Shown: positions 24,518 to 33,113 of the stretch, in pieces
How the letters are laid out: every line of letters starts with the position of its first letter
Position numbering within the stretch: position 1 is the stretch's first letter
Assembly: GCA_964399625.1 (NCBI GenBank)
Contig: CAYNSB010000002.1
Span: 1 to 64,000 of the forward strand
Length of the DNA: 64,000 nucleotides
Source: CAYNSB01 sp964399625
Lineage (GTDB): Bacteria > Planctomycetota > Phycisphaerae > Phycisphaerales > UBA1924
Direction of reading: 5' to 3'
Translations under genes and position numbers: made by a program
Notes under the pieces: model-generated
Seen by the model: only the letters and a program-made list of their open reading frames with translations
What the model was told of the DNA's origin: nothing
Databases searched by the model: none

Positions 24518-26734
24518 CTACTTCCGCCGCTTGGCCTGCGGGGGCATGCCCTTGGCCTTGAGCATCTGCTTCTGGCGTTCCTCCGCGAGCGCCTGCAGGC
24601 GCGCCAGGAAGCCCATGCCCGCGCCCCCACCGCCGCCGCCGGGCTTCTTCTTGGGCGTGAGCAGGTCGTTCTTGGTGATGTGGGCCCGGATCCACTTGCT
24701 CTCGAGGATGCCCAGCGTGGAGTTCGTGATGAAGTAGAGGGCCAGCCCGCTGGGCGCGTTGTACATCATCAGCGGGAACATCAGCACCATCATGTACTTC
24801 ATCATCTTCTGCTGCATCTCCTGCTCGGGAGTCAGCTGCGTCGTGGTCGGGGGCGTCATGTACTTCTGCTGGATCCAGAAGACGATGCCCAGCAGGATGG
24901 GCAGGATGTTGATCGACCCGATCTCGCCCATCAGGGGCACGTGGAACGAGCGCGGGAGCGCGACAAGGTGGTCGGGCTGGGCCAGGTCGCCCAGGAAGTT
25001 CCACGAGCCGCCCGTGAGCTTCTGCACGACGCCGAAGAACGCGGGCTGGTGGCGGAGCTCGATCGCGAAGGTGAGCGTCGCGAAGAGCGCGATCCAGACG
25101 GGCGTCTGCAGGAACATGGGGATGCACCCGAGCATGCCCGCGGGGTTCACGCCCTCCTCACGCCAGAGCTTGCCCATCTCCTCGCGGAGCTTCTGCTGGT
25201 CGCTCCCGTACTTCTCCTGGAGCTTCTTCTGCTTGGGGGCCATGTCGGCCATCTGCTTGGCGAAGCGCTGCATGCGGATCTGCGACCAGCGCGTGACGGG
25301 GTGCAGGATCGTGCGCACGACCAGCACGAGGAACATGATGGAGAGGGCCCAGTCGTGCAGCACGTAGTCGTGCAGCGCGCGGAGCAGGGAGATGAGCGAG
25401 CCGGTGATGATCTCGAACGTGCAGAACCCGCACGGGCCGCCCATGGTGTAGGCGACGAGCCCCGTCAGCCCCGCGTCCCTGGTCGCGGGATCTCGCTTGA
25501 GGGCGCGGGGGTCGAGCGGGCCGGCGAAGAAGTTCATCGAGAACGAGGCCGACGCGCGGGGCTCGATCCGCGCGGGCGTGCCGTTGAGGAAGAGCGCCAG
25601 CTCCTGGTCCTCGGGCTTGGCGGAGGGATCGAGCAGGACGCGCCGGACCTCGCGGGCGCCGCCCCAGGTCTTGTCGGGATTGGAGTCGCTCGTGACGGGG
25701 AAGGCCGCGACGCCGAAGTACTGCGACGTGAGCGCGGCCCAACTCAGGCGGTACCCGTCGCTGGTGCTGCGGGCGTTGGGCCAGAGGAGGTGGTCCTGCT
25801 CGTAGACGCGCGTGGCCTTCGAGACGGGGCCCATGACCTCGGCGCCCTCGCGGGTCCAGAGGAAGTTCTGCGAGAGCACGGTGGGGTCGTTGCGCTGCGC
25901 TTCGGCGCGGTACTGGTACCCGAAGCGGACGCGGGACTTCGATCCGCCGTAGGACGCCTTGTCGCGGGGAAGGTCCACGGGCCCGTACTGGTCCCACGCG
26001 ACGCTCAGGGGCTGCCCCGTCAGGTTCTCCGCGGACTGGTCCAGTCGCACGACGTACGAGCCGGGCGTGACGCTGTAGCGGCGCGTCAGGCGGAGCACGG
26101 GCTGCTCACGCTCGTCCACGATGAGCGCCTCGAATGCGCCGGGGGCGGTCTGCCTCCAGATGCGCGCCAGGCGCGGCGGGGCGTCCTTGGGATACACGTA
26201 CCCCGAGACCTCGACGCGCGTGCCGTTGACGACGACGCTCGCCGCGGCGAACGGAACGAAGACGATCTCGCCCGTGCCGCCGCCCGCGAGGGCGTAGGAC
26301 CGGCGCAGCTCGTGCTGCAGGCGGAGATGCTCGGCCTTGTCGGTGCGCGTGAAGTGGGAGGCGAGGTTGAGCTCGCCCACGCCCGCGCCCACGGGTGAGA
26401 AGACGATCTGGAGATTCTGGCCCGAGGCGGGGTCCGTGCTGCCGATGGGCGAGAGCGCGGCGCCGGGCTCATCCGCCAGGGCCTGCGCATGGAGCCCGGG
26501 CGGTGGCGGTGAATCGGCGGCGGGAGCGGCGGGAGCGGCCTTGGGCGCTTCCTGAGCGGGCGCCGCGGGCGGCGTCGCGGGCGTGGAGGCCGGCGCGGTC
26601 GAGGGAGGGGTCGCAGCGCTCGGGGTTGACGCGGACTTGGTGTTCTTGAGGACCGCGAAGAACACGCCCACGCCGATCAGGCCGAGGGCAAGGGGAACGA
26701 CAATGCGGAGCCAGGGTCGCGAGGGTTCGGGCAT
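24518..26734 (-). CDS. yidC: membrane protein insertase YidC
   Basis: Oxa1/YidC/Alb3-family insertase, 738 residues. An N-terminal TM anchor (PWLRIVVPLALGLIGVGVFF) is followed by an Ala/Pro-rich linker (about 35-90), a large periplasmic beta-sandwich domain (about 95-440), and the five-TM core (from about 470): HPVTRWSQIRMQRFAKQM with the conserved Arg in TM2, GCIPMFLQTPVWIALFATL, and a Gly/Lys-rich C-tail. ATG 26734 has TATCCT 9 nt upstream and no Shine-Dalgarno. It is followed by mnmE in the same direction; no rnpA-rpmH is present on the upstream side, where the divergent queC begins. Confidence 0.95.
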   Translation of the reverse strand: MPEPSRPWLRIVVPLALGLIGVGVFFAVLKNTKSASTPSAATPPSTAPASTPATPPAAPAQEAPKAAPAAPAADSPPPPGLHAQALADEPGAALSPIGSTDPASGQNLQIVFSPVGAGVGELNLASHFTRTDKAEHLRLQHELRRSYALAGGGTGEIVFVPFAAASVVVNGTRVEVSGYVYPKDAPPRLARIWRQTAPGAFEALIVDEREQPVLRLTRRYSVTPGSYVVRLDQSAENLTGQPLSVAWDQYGPVDLPRDKASYGGSKSRVRFGYQYRAEAQRNDPTVLSQNFLWTREGAEVMGPVSKATRVYEQDHLLWPNARSTSDGYRLSWAALTSQYFGVAAFPVTSDSNPDKTWGGAREVRRVLLDPSAKPEDQELALFLNGTPARIEPRASASFSMNFFAGPLDPRALKRDPATRDAGLTGLVAYTMGGPCGFCTFEIITGSLISLLRALHDYVLHDWALSIMFLVLVVRTILHPVTRWSQIRMQRFAKQMADMAPKQKKLQEKYGSDQQKLREEMGKLWREEGVNPAGMLGCIPMFLQTPVWIALFATLTFAIELRHQPAFFGVVQKLTGGSWNFLGDLAQPDHLVALPRSFHVPLMGEIGSINILPILLGIVFWIQQKYMTPPTTTQLTPEQEMQQKMMKYMMVLMFPLMMYNAPSGLALYFITNSTLGILESKWIRAHITKNDLLTPKKKPGGGGGGAGMGFLARLQALAEERQKQMLKAKGMPPQAKRRK

Positions 26735-26743
26735 GAGGCGGAG

Positions 26744-26749
26744 AGGATA
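26744..26749 (-). promoter_or_regulatory. putative -10 element (TATCCT) of yidC-mnmE, leaderless type
   Basis: Minus-strand TATCCT ends 9 nt before ATG 26734 with no Shine-Dalgarno between. It lies in the 100-base region shared with divergent queC. Confidence 0.35.
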
Positions 26750-26822
26750 GGGACCGGCGGCGGGGAAAGGGACGGGGCACAAGGCACAAGGGCCCGGAGA
26801 CAGGCCGAGCCCCGATCATCAC

Positions 26823-26828
26823 TACGAT
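26823..26828 (+). promoter_or_regulatory. putative -10 element (TACGAT) of queC-queE, leaderless type
   Basis: TACGAT ends 6 nt before ATG 26835 and there is no Shine-Dalgarno. The same hexamer stands at the same distance ahead of dus and proA. Confidence 0.4.
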
Positions 26829-26834
26829 TCGACG

Positions 26835-27623
26835 ATGGGCGATTTCACCGACAGTCCCGCGGTCGTGCTGCTCTCGGGCGGGCTCGATAGCGCCACGGCG
26901 CTGGGCGTGGCCCGGGCCCAGGGGCGTCCGTGCTGGTGCCTCACCATCGACTACGGGCAGCGGCACGCGCTGGAGATCGACGCGGCGCGGGCGATCGTTC
27001 GGGAGATGACCCGGGCCCTGCCCAACGGCGGGAGGGTGGTGGACCATCGCGTGGTGCGGCTGGACCTGCGCGCGATCGGCGGCTCGGCACTCACGGACGA
27101 CATCGAGGTGCCCAAGGACGCGACGACGCGCCCGCGAGCCAACCCCGACGCCGCGCCCATCCCGCTCACGTACGTTCCGGCGCGAAACCTGACATTCCTG
27201 TCCATCGCGGCGGGGTACGCGGAGATCGCGGGGGCGAGCGATCTGTTCATCGGCGCCAACGCCATCGACTACTCGGGCTATCCCGATTGCCGCGAGGAGT
27301 TCCTGCGTTCCTTCGAGCGCACGGCGACGCTGGGCACCAAGCAGGGCGTGGGTGAGCCCGGCACGCCGGGGCGCCCCTTCACCATCCACGCGCCGCTCGT
27401 GCGCCTGAGCAAGGCGGAGATCATCCAACTGGGCGTGCGCTGCGGGGTGCGGTACGAGCTGACGCACTCGTGCTACGACCCGGACGCGGATGGGCGGGCC
27501 TGCGGGCGCTGCGACTCGTGCGTGATCCGGCGTCGGGGCTTCCTGGACGCGGGGGTGAGCGATCCCACCAGGTACGCGCCGGGGGCGCCGCTGGAGGCGA
27601 TCGCGGGCGGGGCCGGACGCTGA
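26835..27623 (+). CDS. queC: 7-cyano-7-deazaguanine (preQ0) synthase QueC
   Basis: ATP-dependent ligase that converts 7-carboxy-7-deazaguanine to preQ0 on the way to queuosine or deazaguanine-modified DNA. Present are the PP-loop SGGLDSATA near the N-terminus, DYGQRHALEID, the conserved YVPARNLTFLSIA and GANAIDYSGYPDCR, and the C-terminal zinc site CYDPDADGRACGRCDSC. The length of 262 residues is slightly above average because of a segment around GTKQGVGEPGTPGRPF. It is coupled to queE: its TGA shares one base with the next ATG (TGATG). I see no preQ1 riboswitch in the short upstream region. Confidence 0.95.
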   Translation: MGDFTDSPAVVLLSGGLDSATALGVARAQGRPCWCLTIDYGQRHALEIDAARAIVREMTRALPNGGRVVDHRVVRLDLRAIGGSALTDDIEVPKDATTRPRANPDAAPIPLTYVPARNLTFLSIAAGYAEIAGASDLFIGANAIDYSGYPDCREEFLRSFERTATLGTKQGVGEPGTPGRPFTIHAPLVRLSKAEIIQLGVRCGVRYELTHSCYDPDADGRACGRCDSCVIRRRGFLDAGVSDPTRYAPGAPLEAIAGGAGR

Positions 27624-28342
27624 TGCCTGCCGGCGCTCTGCCCATCGCCGAGACGTTCCACTCGATCCAGGGCGAGGGAAAGCTCGCGGGCGTGCCGTCG
27701 TTCTTCGTGCGCACGAGCGGGTGCAACCTGCGGTGCGCCTGGTGCGACACGCCGTACGCGAGCTGGTCGCCCGAGGGCGGCCCGCGCTCGATCGACGACG
27801 TGGTGCGCGAGGCGGTGGCGAGCGGGGCCCGCCACGCGGTGCTGACCGGCGGCGAGCCGATGATGTTCGACGCGATCGAGGACCTGGCGCGGGCGCTGCG
27901 CGGCGCGGGGATGCACATCACGATCGAGACGGCGGGCACGATCGCTCGCACGCTCGCGTGCGACCTCATGAGCATCTCGCCCAAGCTCGCCAACTCCACG
28001 CCGCGACAGGGGGACCCGCGCGATCCGCAGGGGACGTGGCGCGTGCGCCACGAGCAGCGCCGGATCAATCTCGGCGCGCTGCAGGCGCTCTTGGATGGAT
28101 ACGCCCCGCCCGGGCGGCAACTCAAGTTCGTCGTGGCGGCGCGCGAGGACCTTGCCGAGATCGATGCGCTGCTCTCGCGTCTGCGCGGGTGGGAAAGCAC
28201 GGACGTGCTGCTGATGCCCGAGGGGGTCACGCCGCCCACGCCCGACGGCAAGCGCTGGCTCACCGCGGAGTGCCTCCGGCGGAACTGGCGGTACTGCCCT
28301 CGTCTGCACATCGAGCTTTTCGGGAACGTCCGCGGAACGTGA
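27623..28342 (+). CDS. queE: 7-carboxy-7-deazaguanine synthase QueE
   Basis: Radical-SAM enzyme that forms CDG from 6-carboxytetrahydropterin. N-terminal IAETFHSIQGEGKLAGVPSF is diagnostic, followed by CNLRCAWC (CxxxCxxC cluster ligands), TGGEPMM and SISPKLANSTP. The length is 239 residues. Start ATG 27623 overlaps the queC stop by one base; the longer open frame upstream is a queC shadow. QueD and the GTP cyclohydrolase are not in the window, so the pathway is completed elsewhere. The last bases carry TCCGCGGAACG, repeated 40 bases later in the intergenic region. Confidence 0.94.
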   Translation: MPAGALPIAETFHSIQGEGKLAGVPSFFVRTSGCNLRCAWCDTPYASWSPEGGPRSIDDVVREAVASGARHAVLTGGEPMMFDAIEDLARALRGAGMHITIETAGTIARTLACDLMSISPKLANSTPRQGDPRDPQGTWRVRHEQRRINLGALQALLDGYAPPGRQLKFVVAAREDLAEIDALLSRLRGWESTDVLLMPEGVTPPTPDGKRWLTAECLRRNWRYCPRLHIELFGNVRGT

Positions 28343-28531
28343 GGCGATCGCGGGAGATTCGGGGACCTTCCGCGGAACGCCGGGGGCCCGGGCGCATACA
28401 ACGATGCTGACGGGAACGGCCCGGCGGCGCATCCCCACGGTTGGTGCGGGGATCGTGTTGGCCGGGGCGTCGTGGGTCGGGTGGCGCGGTCGGGCCGCGC
28501 CGCGATCGGGCCGATGCGGAGTGAACACATC

Positions 28532-29929
28532 ATGATGAATCGGATGTCGTCGTTGGGGTGGCGGACCGGGATGGCGATCGCGCTCGGGGCGCTCGCGGGC
28601 GGGGCGTGGGCGCAGGTCGCGATGCCCCAGCGCACGCCGGAGGTCGAGAAGGCGATCGCGTCGGCGCACGGGCTGTCGGCGGCGTTCAACTACGCGTCCA
28701 AGCGGATCGCGCCCAGCGTGGTGCACGTGTCCCCGATGGCGCGGGTGCGCCGCCAGATGAACTGGTTCGAGCCGCCCAAGACGCAACTGCTTGAGATCGG
28801 CGCGGGCTCGGGCGTCGTGGTGAGCGAGGACGGGTACATCCTGACGAACAACCACGTGGTTTCGGGCGCCGAGCGCGTGAAGGTCAAGTTCGCCGATGGT
28901 CGCGAGCTGGACGGCAAGATCGTCGGCACGGACCCCGCGACGGACTTGGGCGTGGTGAAGGTGGAGGCGAGCGGGCTCACCGCCGCGACCTGGGGCGACG
29001 CGGACGCGCTGGAAGTGGGCGAGTGGGTGCTCGCGGTGGGCAGCCCCTTCGGGGAGTACGACAACAGCGTGACCGCGGGCATCGTCTCGGCGAAGAACCG
29101 CACGAACCTCAAGGCGGTCTCCAGCGAGCAGTTCGAGGACTTCATCCAGACGGACGCGGCGATCAACCCCGGCAACTCGGGCGGGCCGCTGGTGGACATC
29201 GAGGGTCGCGTCGTGGGGATCAACTCGCAGATCGCCACGCGCGGGGTGGCGCAGTCGGCGGGGATCGGGTTCTCGATCCCCTCCACGATCGCGCGCCCCG
29301 TCATGGAGTCGATCGTCAAGACGGGTCGGGCGCAGCGCGGGTGGCTGGGCATCGCGCCCCAGTACGACGGCGCGCCCCGGGGCGACGGGGGCGTTGCGAT
29401 CGCGCGCGTGGAGCAGGGGAGCCCGGCCGAACGCGCGGGCATCAAGCCGGGCGACGTGGTCACCAAGGTTGCCGGACGGAGCGTGGACAGCTGGAACCGC
29501 CTGCGCAACGCCATCGCGTTCATGCCGCCCGGGGCCAGCGCCGAGATCGAGGTGGTGCGTGGCGGCAAGCCGCGCACGCTCACGGCTCAGGTGATCGATC
29601 GCGTGGACGCGATCACCCAGAGCGAGGGCGGGCGGGCGTACAAGAAGTTCGGATTCGCCGTGGAAACGCTGACCAAGGAACGGCTCGCAAGCCTGGGGTA
29701 CGAGGGGGATGGCGAGGGCGTCGTGGTGACGCAGATCGACGCGCTGGGCCCGGCGGCCCAGGGGCAGGTGCCGCTGCGTCCGGGCGACATCATCGTGCAG
29801 ATCGACCGCACGCCCACCCCCGACGCCGCGGCTTTCGACAAAGTGATCGACGGCCTGCGTCGCGACACGATCCGCCTCGGTGTTATCCGCGGCGAGCAGC
29901 GCGGCTTTATCGACCTTACCGCGCGTTAG
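28532..29929 (+). CDS. HtrA/DegP-family periplasmic serine protease
   Basis: Envelope quality-control protease, 465 residues. A signal peptide (about residues 1-27, MAIALGALAGGAWA then AQV) precedes the trypsin-like domain with the complete triad: His108 (LTNNHVV), Asp138 (DPATDLGVV) and Ser216 (NPGNSGGPL). Two PDZ domains follow (about 255-350 and 365-460; GIKPGDVVTKVAGRSVDSWN and PLRPGDIIVQIDRTPTP). GGAG stands 10 nt before ATG 28532; an adjacent ATG at 28535 and one at 28514 are alternatives. About 190 bases upstream separate it from queE and contain a repeated TCCGCGGAACG palindrome that could be an operator. Confidence 0.94.
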   Translation: MMNRMSSLGWRTGMAIALGALAGGAWAQVAMPQRTPEVEKAIASAHGLSAAFNYASKRIAPSVVHVSPMARVRRQMNWFEPPKTQLLEIGAGSGVVVSEDGYILTNNHVVSGAERVKVKFADGRELDGKIVGTDPATDLGVVKVEASGLTAATWGDADALEVGEWVLAVGSPFGEYDNSVTAGIVSAKNRTNLKAVSSEQFEDFIQTDAAINPGNSGGPLVDIEGRVVGINSQIATRGVAQSAGIGFSIPSTIARPVMESIVKTGRAQRGWLGIAPQYDGAPRGDGGVAIARVEQGSPAERAGIKPGDVVTKVAGRSVDSWNRLRNAIAFMPPGASAEIEVVRGGKPRTLTAQVIDRVDAITQSEGGRAYKKFGFAVETLTKERLASLGYEGDGEGVVVTQIDALGPAAQGQVPLRPGDIIVQIDRTPTPDAAAFDKVIDGLRRDTIRLGVIRGEQRGFIDLTAR

Positions 29930-29999
29930 CGGCGTGGAATCGAATTCGGTACCATCCGATGGTGAATCCCGCACGACGCGGGAGTCGAAATCGGAGTCG

Positions 30000-31097
30000 A
30001 TGAGGTTGGAATCGGGCATCCCCGGCAGGTTCGAGCGCCAATTCGCGGGGCAATTCGTCCAGTTCTGCGCAGGAGAACTCGGGGCGAACGCCGCCAAGGA
30101 GTTGCTGCGCCGCCGCCCCGAGCTGGGCGCGATGTTCCGTCCGCAGCCCGAGAAGAAGTGGAGCGAGAACCTGGCGACGCGGGCGCTGGACCTGTCGGCG
30201 GCGCTGGACGCGGGTCGCCCCGAGTTGTTCGCGAGGCAGGTGGCGTGGTCGGGCGCGGCGTTCGCAGCGCGGGGCGTGCCCATCGAGGCGCTGCGGGCGA
30301 GCGTCGAGGTGCTCCGCGACACGACGCTCGACGCGGTGCCCGAGGAGGACCGCGACCTGGTGCGCGCGTGCTTCGAGGCGGGGCTGGCGACGCTGGCGAC
30401 GGCGCACCCGCCGGCGCCCTCGGAGCTGCGCACGGACTCGGTGCAGGGGCGGATCGCGGCCGAGTACATGCTCGCGGTGCTCGAGGGCGATCGGGTGCGT
30501 GCGGCCAGGGCGGTGCGCGAGGCGGTGCGTTCCGGGAGGATCTCGTTCCAGGACGCGTACCTGGAGGTGCTCGTGCCCGTGCAGCGCGAGCTCGGTCGCA
30601 TGTGGCACATGAACGAGATCGGCGTCGCGGAGGAGCACTTCGCGACGGCGACGACGCAGATGGTCATGTCGCAGCTGCTCGCCGAGGCGCCGCGGGCGCC
30701 CTTCGACGGGAGGGTGATGATCGGCGCGAGCGTCGAGGGCAACGCGCACGACGTGGGCGTGCGGATCGTGTCGGACCTTTTCGAGGTCGCGGGCTGGCGG
30801 GCGATCTACCTCGGGCCCGGCGTGCCGGTGTCGGACCTGGTCCAGGCGGCCGAGGATTTCCGGGCGGACCTGATCGCGCTGTCGGCGTCGCTCGTGACGC
30901 ACGTGCGCGGGGTGGAGGAAGCGGTACGGGGCGTTCGCGGGCGCGGGTTGCGGCCCACGCCCAAGATCATCGTGGGTGGGCGGGCGTTCGAGGGGTGCCC
31001 CGATCTGGCGACGGAGTGCGGCGCGGACGCGCACGCGTCATCTCCGCTGGAGGCTGTGGCGATGGGCGAGCGGTTGGTGCCCCGCCGGAGCGCGTAA
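30000..31097 (+). CDS. B12-binding-domain protein (CarH/MetH-like module without HTH)
   Basis: A 365-residue soluble protein. Residues 150-230 form a four-helix B12-binding cap (ISFQDAYLEVLVPVQRELGR then MWHMNEIGVAEEHFA, giving Trp202 and Glu212-His213). Residues 235-355 form the Rossmann cobalamin domain (RVMIGASVEGNAHDVGVRIV, with lower-axial His250 in N-x-H-x-x-G, then AIYLGPGVPVSDLVQAA). The first 145 residues are helical and unrecognised; there is no MerR-type HTH and no methyltransferase domain, so it may be a B12- or light-sensing regulator working through a partner, or a corrinoid protein. ATG 30000 has GGAG nearby and TACCAT at 29950 as a possible -10. It converges on the SecA-like gene. 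Confidence 0.85.
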   Translation: MRLESGIPGRFERQFAGQFVQFCAGELGANAAKELLRRRPELGAMFRPQPEKKWSENLATRALDLSAALDAGRPELFARQVAWSGAAFAARGVPIEALRASVEVLRDTTLDAVPEEDRDLVRACFEAGLATLATAHPPAPSELRTDSVQGRIAAEYMLAVLEGDRVRAARAVREAVRSGRISFQDAYLEVLVPVQRELGRMWHMNEIGVAEEHFATATTQMVMSQLLAEAPRAPFDGRVMIGASVEGNAHDVGVRIVSDLFEVAGWRAIYLGPGVPVSDLVQAAEDFRADLIALSASLVTHVRGVEEAVRGVRGRGLRPTPKIIVGGRAFEGCPDLATECGADAHASSPLEAVAMGERLVPRRSA

Positions 31098-31103
31098 CGA
31101 AAC

Positions 31104-33113
31104 TCAGACGCCGGGCAGGTAGCGCTCGCTCCAGTGGTCGTGGCGCATGAGCTGCACGCGCTGCTCGCGGGCACGGCGCTCGGCGGCGCGCTGGGCGAGG
31201 CGGAAGAGGCGCTCGAGCGTGCGGGCGCGTCGCCCACGGGCCTCATCGCCCACGACCAGCGCGCGGGCGAGCGGGAGCAGGGCGCGGGCGTGCACGCGCA
31301 GGATCTCGTCGTCCAGGCACACGAAGGTCTGGGATGAGCCGGGGTCGCCCTGGCGCCCGGCGCGCCCGATGAACTGGCGGTCGATGCGCCGTGCGGCGTG
31401 CATCTCCGAAAGGATGACGTGGAGCCCGCCCAGCTCCTTGGCGCGGGCCTCGGGGATGATGTCCGTGCCGCGCCCGGCCATGTTCGTCGCGACGATGATC
31501 GATCCCACGCGTCCGGCGCCGCCGATGAGCTCGGCCTCTTCCTTGTCCACGTTGGCGTTGAGGACCTTGTGGGGCAGCCCGCGGGCCGACAGGCGCGACG
31601 AGAGATGCTCCGAGGCCTCGATCGATCGGGTGCCCACAAGGACGGGCTGCCCGCGGGCGTGCAGGTCCACGATGGACGCGACGATCGCGGACCATTTCGC
31701 GTCGGCCGAGCGGAAGACGCGCGTGGGATGCGCCACGCGGATCACGGGGCGGTTGGTGGGCACGACGGCGACCGGGCGCTGGTAGACGGAGACCATCTCC
31801 GCGGCGGCGTCGGCGGCGGTGCCCGTCATGCCGCACAGGAACGGGTACGTGCGGAAGAACCGCTGGAACGACTGTCGAGCGAGCGTCTCGCGATCGGCGG
31901 TGACGTCCAGCCCCTCCTTGGCCTCGACGGCCTGGTGCAGCCCGTGCTCCCAGGAGCGATCGGCGAGGAACCGCCCGGTGTACTCGTCGACGATGACGAT
32001 GCGCCCGTCCACGATCTGGTACTGCTCGCCCTTGCGGTAGCAGTGGCGCGCGACGAGCGCGGTGCGGACCAGCTCCTCGGCGCGGCGGGGGGCGCGGAAG
32101 ATCGCGTGCTCGACGGAGGCGCACATCTGCTCGCAGCGGAAGCGCCCGCGGTCCTTGAGGGTGGCGCGCCGGTGGAGGTGGTCGATCGTGAAATCGGGCC
32201 CCTCGTCGAGCGCGCGGGCGATGCCCGCGGCGGCGCGATACACATCGCCCATGTCGTCGGTGCGACGCGCCTGGGCGATGATGAGCGGCACCACGCCCTC
32301 GTCGATGAGCACCGCGTCGGCCTCGTCCACCATGGCGGCGTGCAGCCCCGGAACGAGCGGACCGTCCTGCCCGCTCGAACGCGCCCCGGGGAGCTCTCCC
32401 ATGGCGACGGCGCGGCGCGCGGCCCAGGGCGTGTCGTTGCCGCCCAGGCGGATCTGGTCGCGGAGCCAGTCGGCGGTGATCTGCTTGGGCGTGCCGAAGA
32501 CGATCGATCGCGTGTAGAGCTCGGCGCGGCGCTCGTGGGGCGTCTCCTGGGTGATCGCGGCGACGCTGAGCCCGCACCGGCGGAAGATGCGTCCGCGGGA
32601 CTCGGCGTCGCGGGCCGCGAGGTAGTCGTTCACTGTCAGCACGTGCAGGTGGCGGTGGCGCCACGCGAGCAGCGGCGCGGCAAGGGAGCCCGTGAGCGTC
32701 TTGCCCTCGCCCGTGAGCATCTCGATGATCGCGCCGGAGGTGAGCGCCAGCGCGCCCATGAGCTGCACGAGGAACGCCTCCTCCCCCGTGAGGCGGCGCG
32801 CCACCTCGCGGGTGAGCGCCAGCGCACCCAGAACCAGATCGGGGTCGGGCTCCTTGCGGGCGCGGAGGAATCGCTCGCGGACGTCGGCCAGGCGCTGGTC
32901 GAGGACCGCGTCGGATGAGGACCGCAGGGCGGGGGAGAACTCGAGGTCGATGCGCTCAGCGCCACGGCGCAGCGCGTCCAGGCGCGCCTCGCGATGGCGC
33001 ACGCCGACGCGCACGCGGGCGGCGATCGCGTCGAGCCCGCGGGCCACATCCGAGCGCCGGCGGCGCGAGCGGAGCGAGTCGTAGAGCGCGTTGTAGCGGG
33101 CGAGCGTGCTCAT
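31104..33113 (-). CDS. SecA-like ATPase lacking the C-terminal scaffold
   Basis: Protein-translocase-type DEAD motor, 669 residues (housekeeping SecA is about 850-1000). Landmarks: QLMGALALTSGAIIEMLTGE with Walker A TGEGKTL (134-140), HVLTVNDYLAARDAE (157-171), DEAD-box VDEAD (262-266), a crosslinking-domain-like region to IVDEYTGRF, SFQRFFRTYPFLCGMTGTA, VPTNRPVIR, VATNMAGRGTDI and FIGRAGRQGDPGSS. It stops about 75 residues after the last motif, so the helical scaffold, helical wing and Zn-binding tail are absent. The ATG overlaps the stop of the M50 gene (ATGA). The operon suggests it powers an export or processing step with the M50/HlyD membrane proteins rather than general Sec export. Confidence 0.9.
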   Translation of the reverse strand: MSTLARYNALYDSLRSRRRRSDVARGLDAIAARVRVGVRHREARLDALRRGAERIDLEFSPALRSSSDAVLDQRLADVRERFLRARKEPDPDLVLGALALTREVARRLTGEEAFLVQLMGALALTSGAIIEMLTGEGKTLTGSLAAPLLAWRHRHLHVLTVNDYLAARDAESRGRIFRRCGLSVAAITQETPHERRAELYTRSIVFGTPKQITADWLRDQIRLGGNDTPWAARRAVAMGELPGARSSGQDGPLVPGLHAAMVDEADAVLIDEGVVPLIIAQARRTDDMGDVYRAAAGIARALDEGPDFTIDHLHRRATLKDRGRFRCEQMCASVEHAIFRAPRRAEELVRTALVARHCYRKGEQYQIVDGRIVIVDEYTGRFLADRSWEHGLHQAVEAKEGLDVTADRETLARQSFQRFFRTYPFLCGMTGTAADAAAEMVSVYQRPVAVVPTNRPVIRVAHPTRVFRSADAKWSAIVASIVDLHARGQPVLVGTRSIEASEHLSSRLSARGLPHKVLNANVDKEEAELIGGAGRVGSIIVATNMAGRGTDIIPEARAKELGGLHVILSEMHAARRIDRQFIGRAGRQGDPGSSQTFVCLDDEILRVHARALLPLARALVVGDEARGRRARTLERLFRLAQRAAERRAREQRVQLMRHDHWSERYLPGV

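Noticed and set aside
26735..26834. preQ1 riboswitch ahead of queC
   Set aside because: The region is 100 bases shared with a divergent gene, no preQ1-type pseudoknot sequence is visible, and a TACGAT just 6 nt before the ATG suggests no leader.
27473..30742. Minus-strand open frame of 1089 codons across queC, queE, htrA and the B12 gene
   Set aside because: It crosses four well-supported plus-strand genes and their gaps without any recognisable motif.
31104..33113. Housekeeping secA
   Set aside because: The C-terminal scaffold and Zn tail are missing and the gene is embedded in an M50/HlyD operon, unlike housekeeping secA loci.
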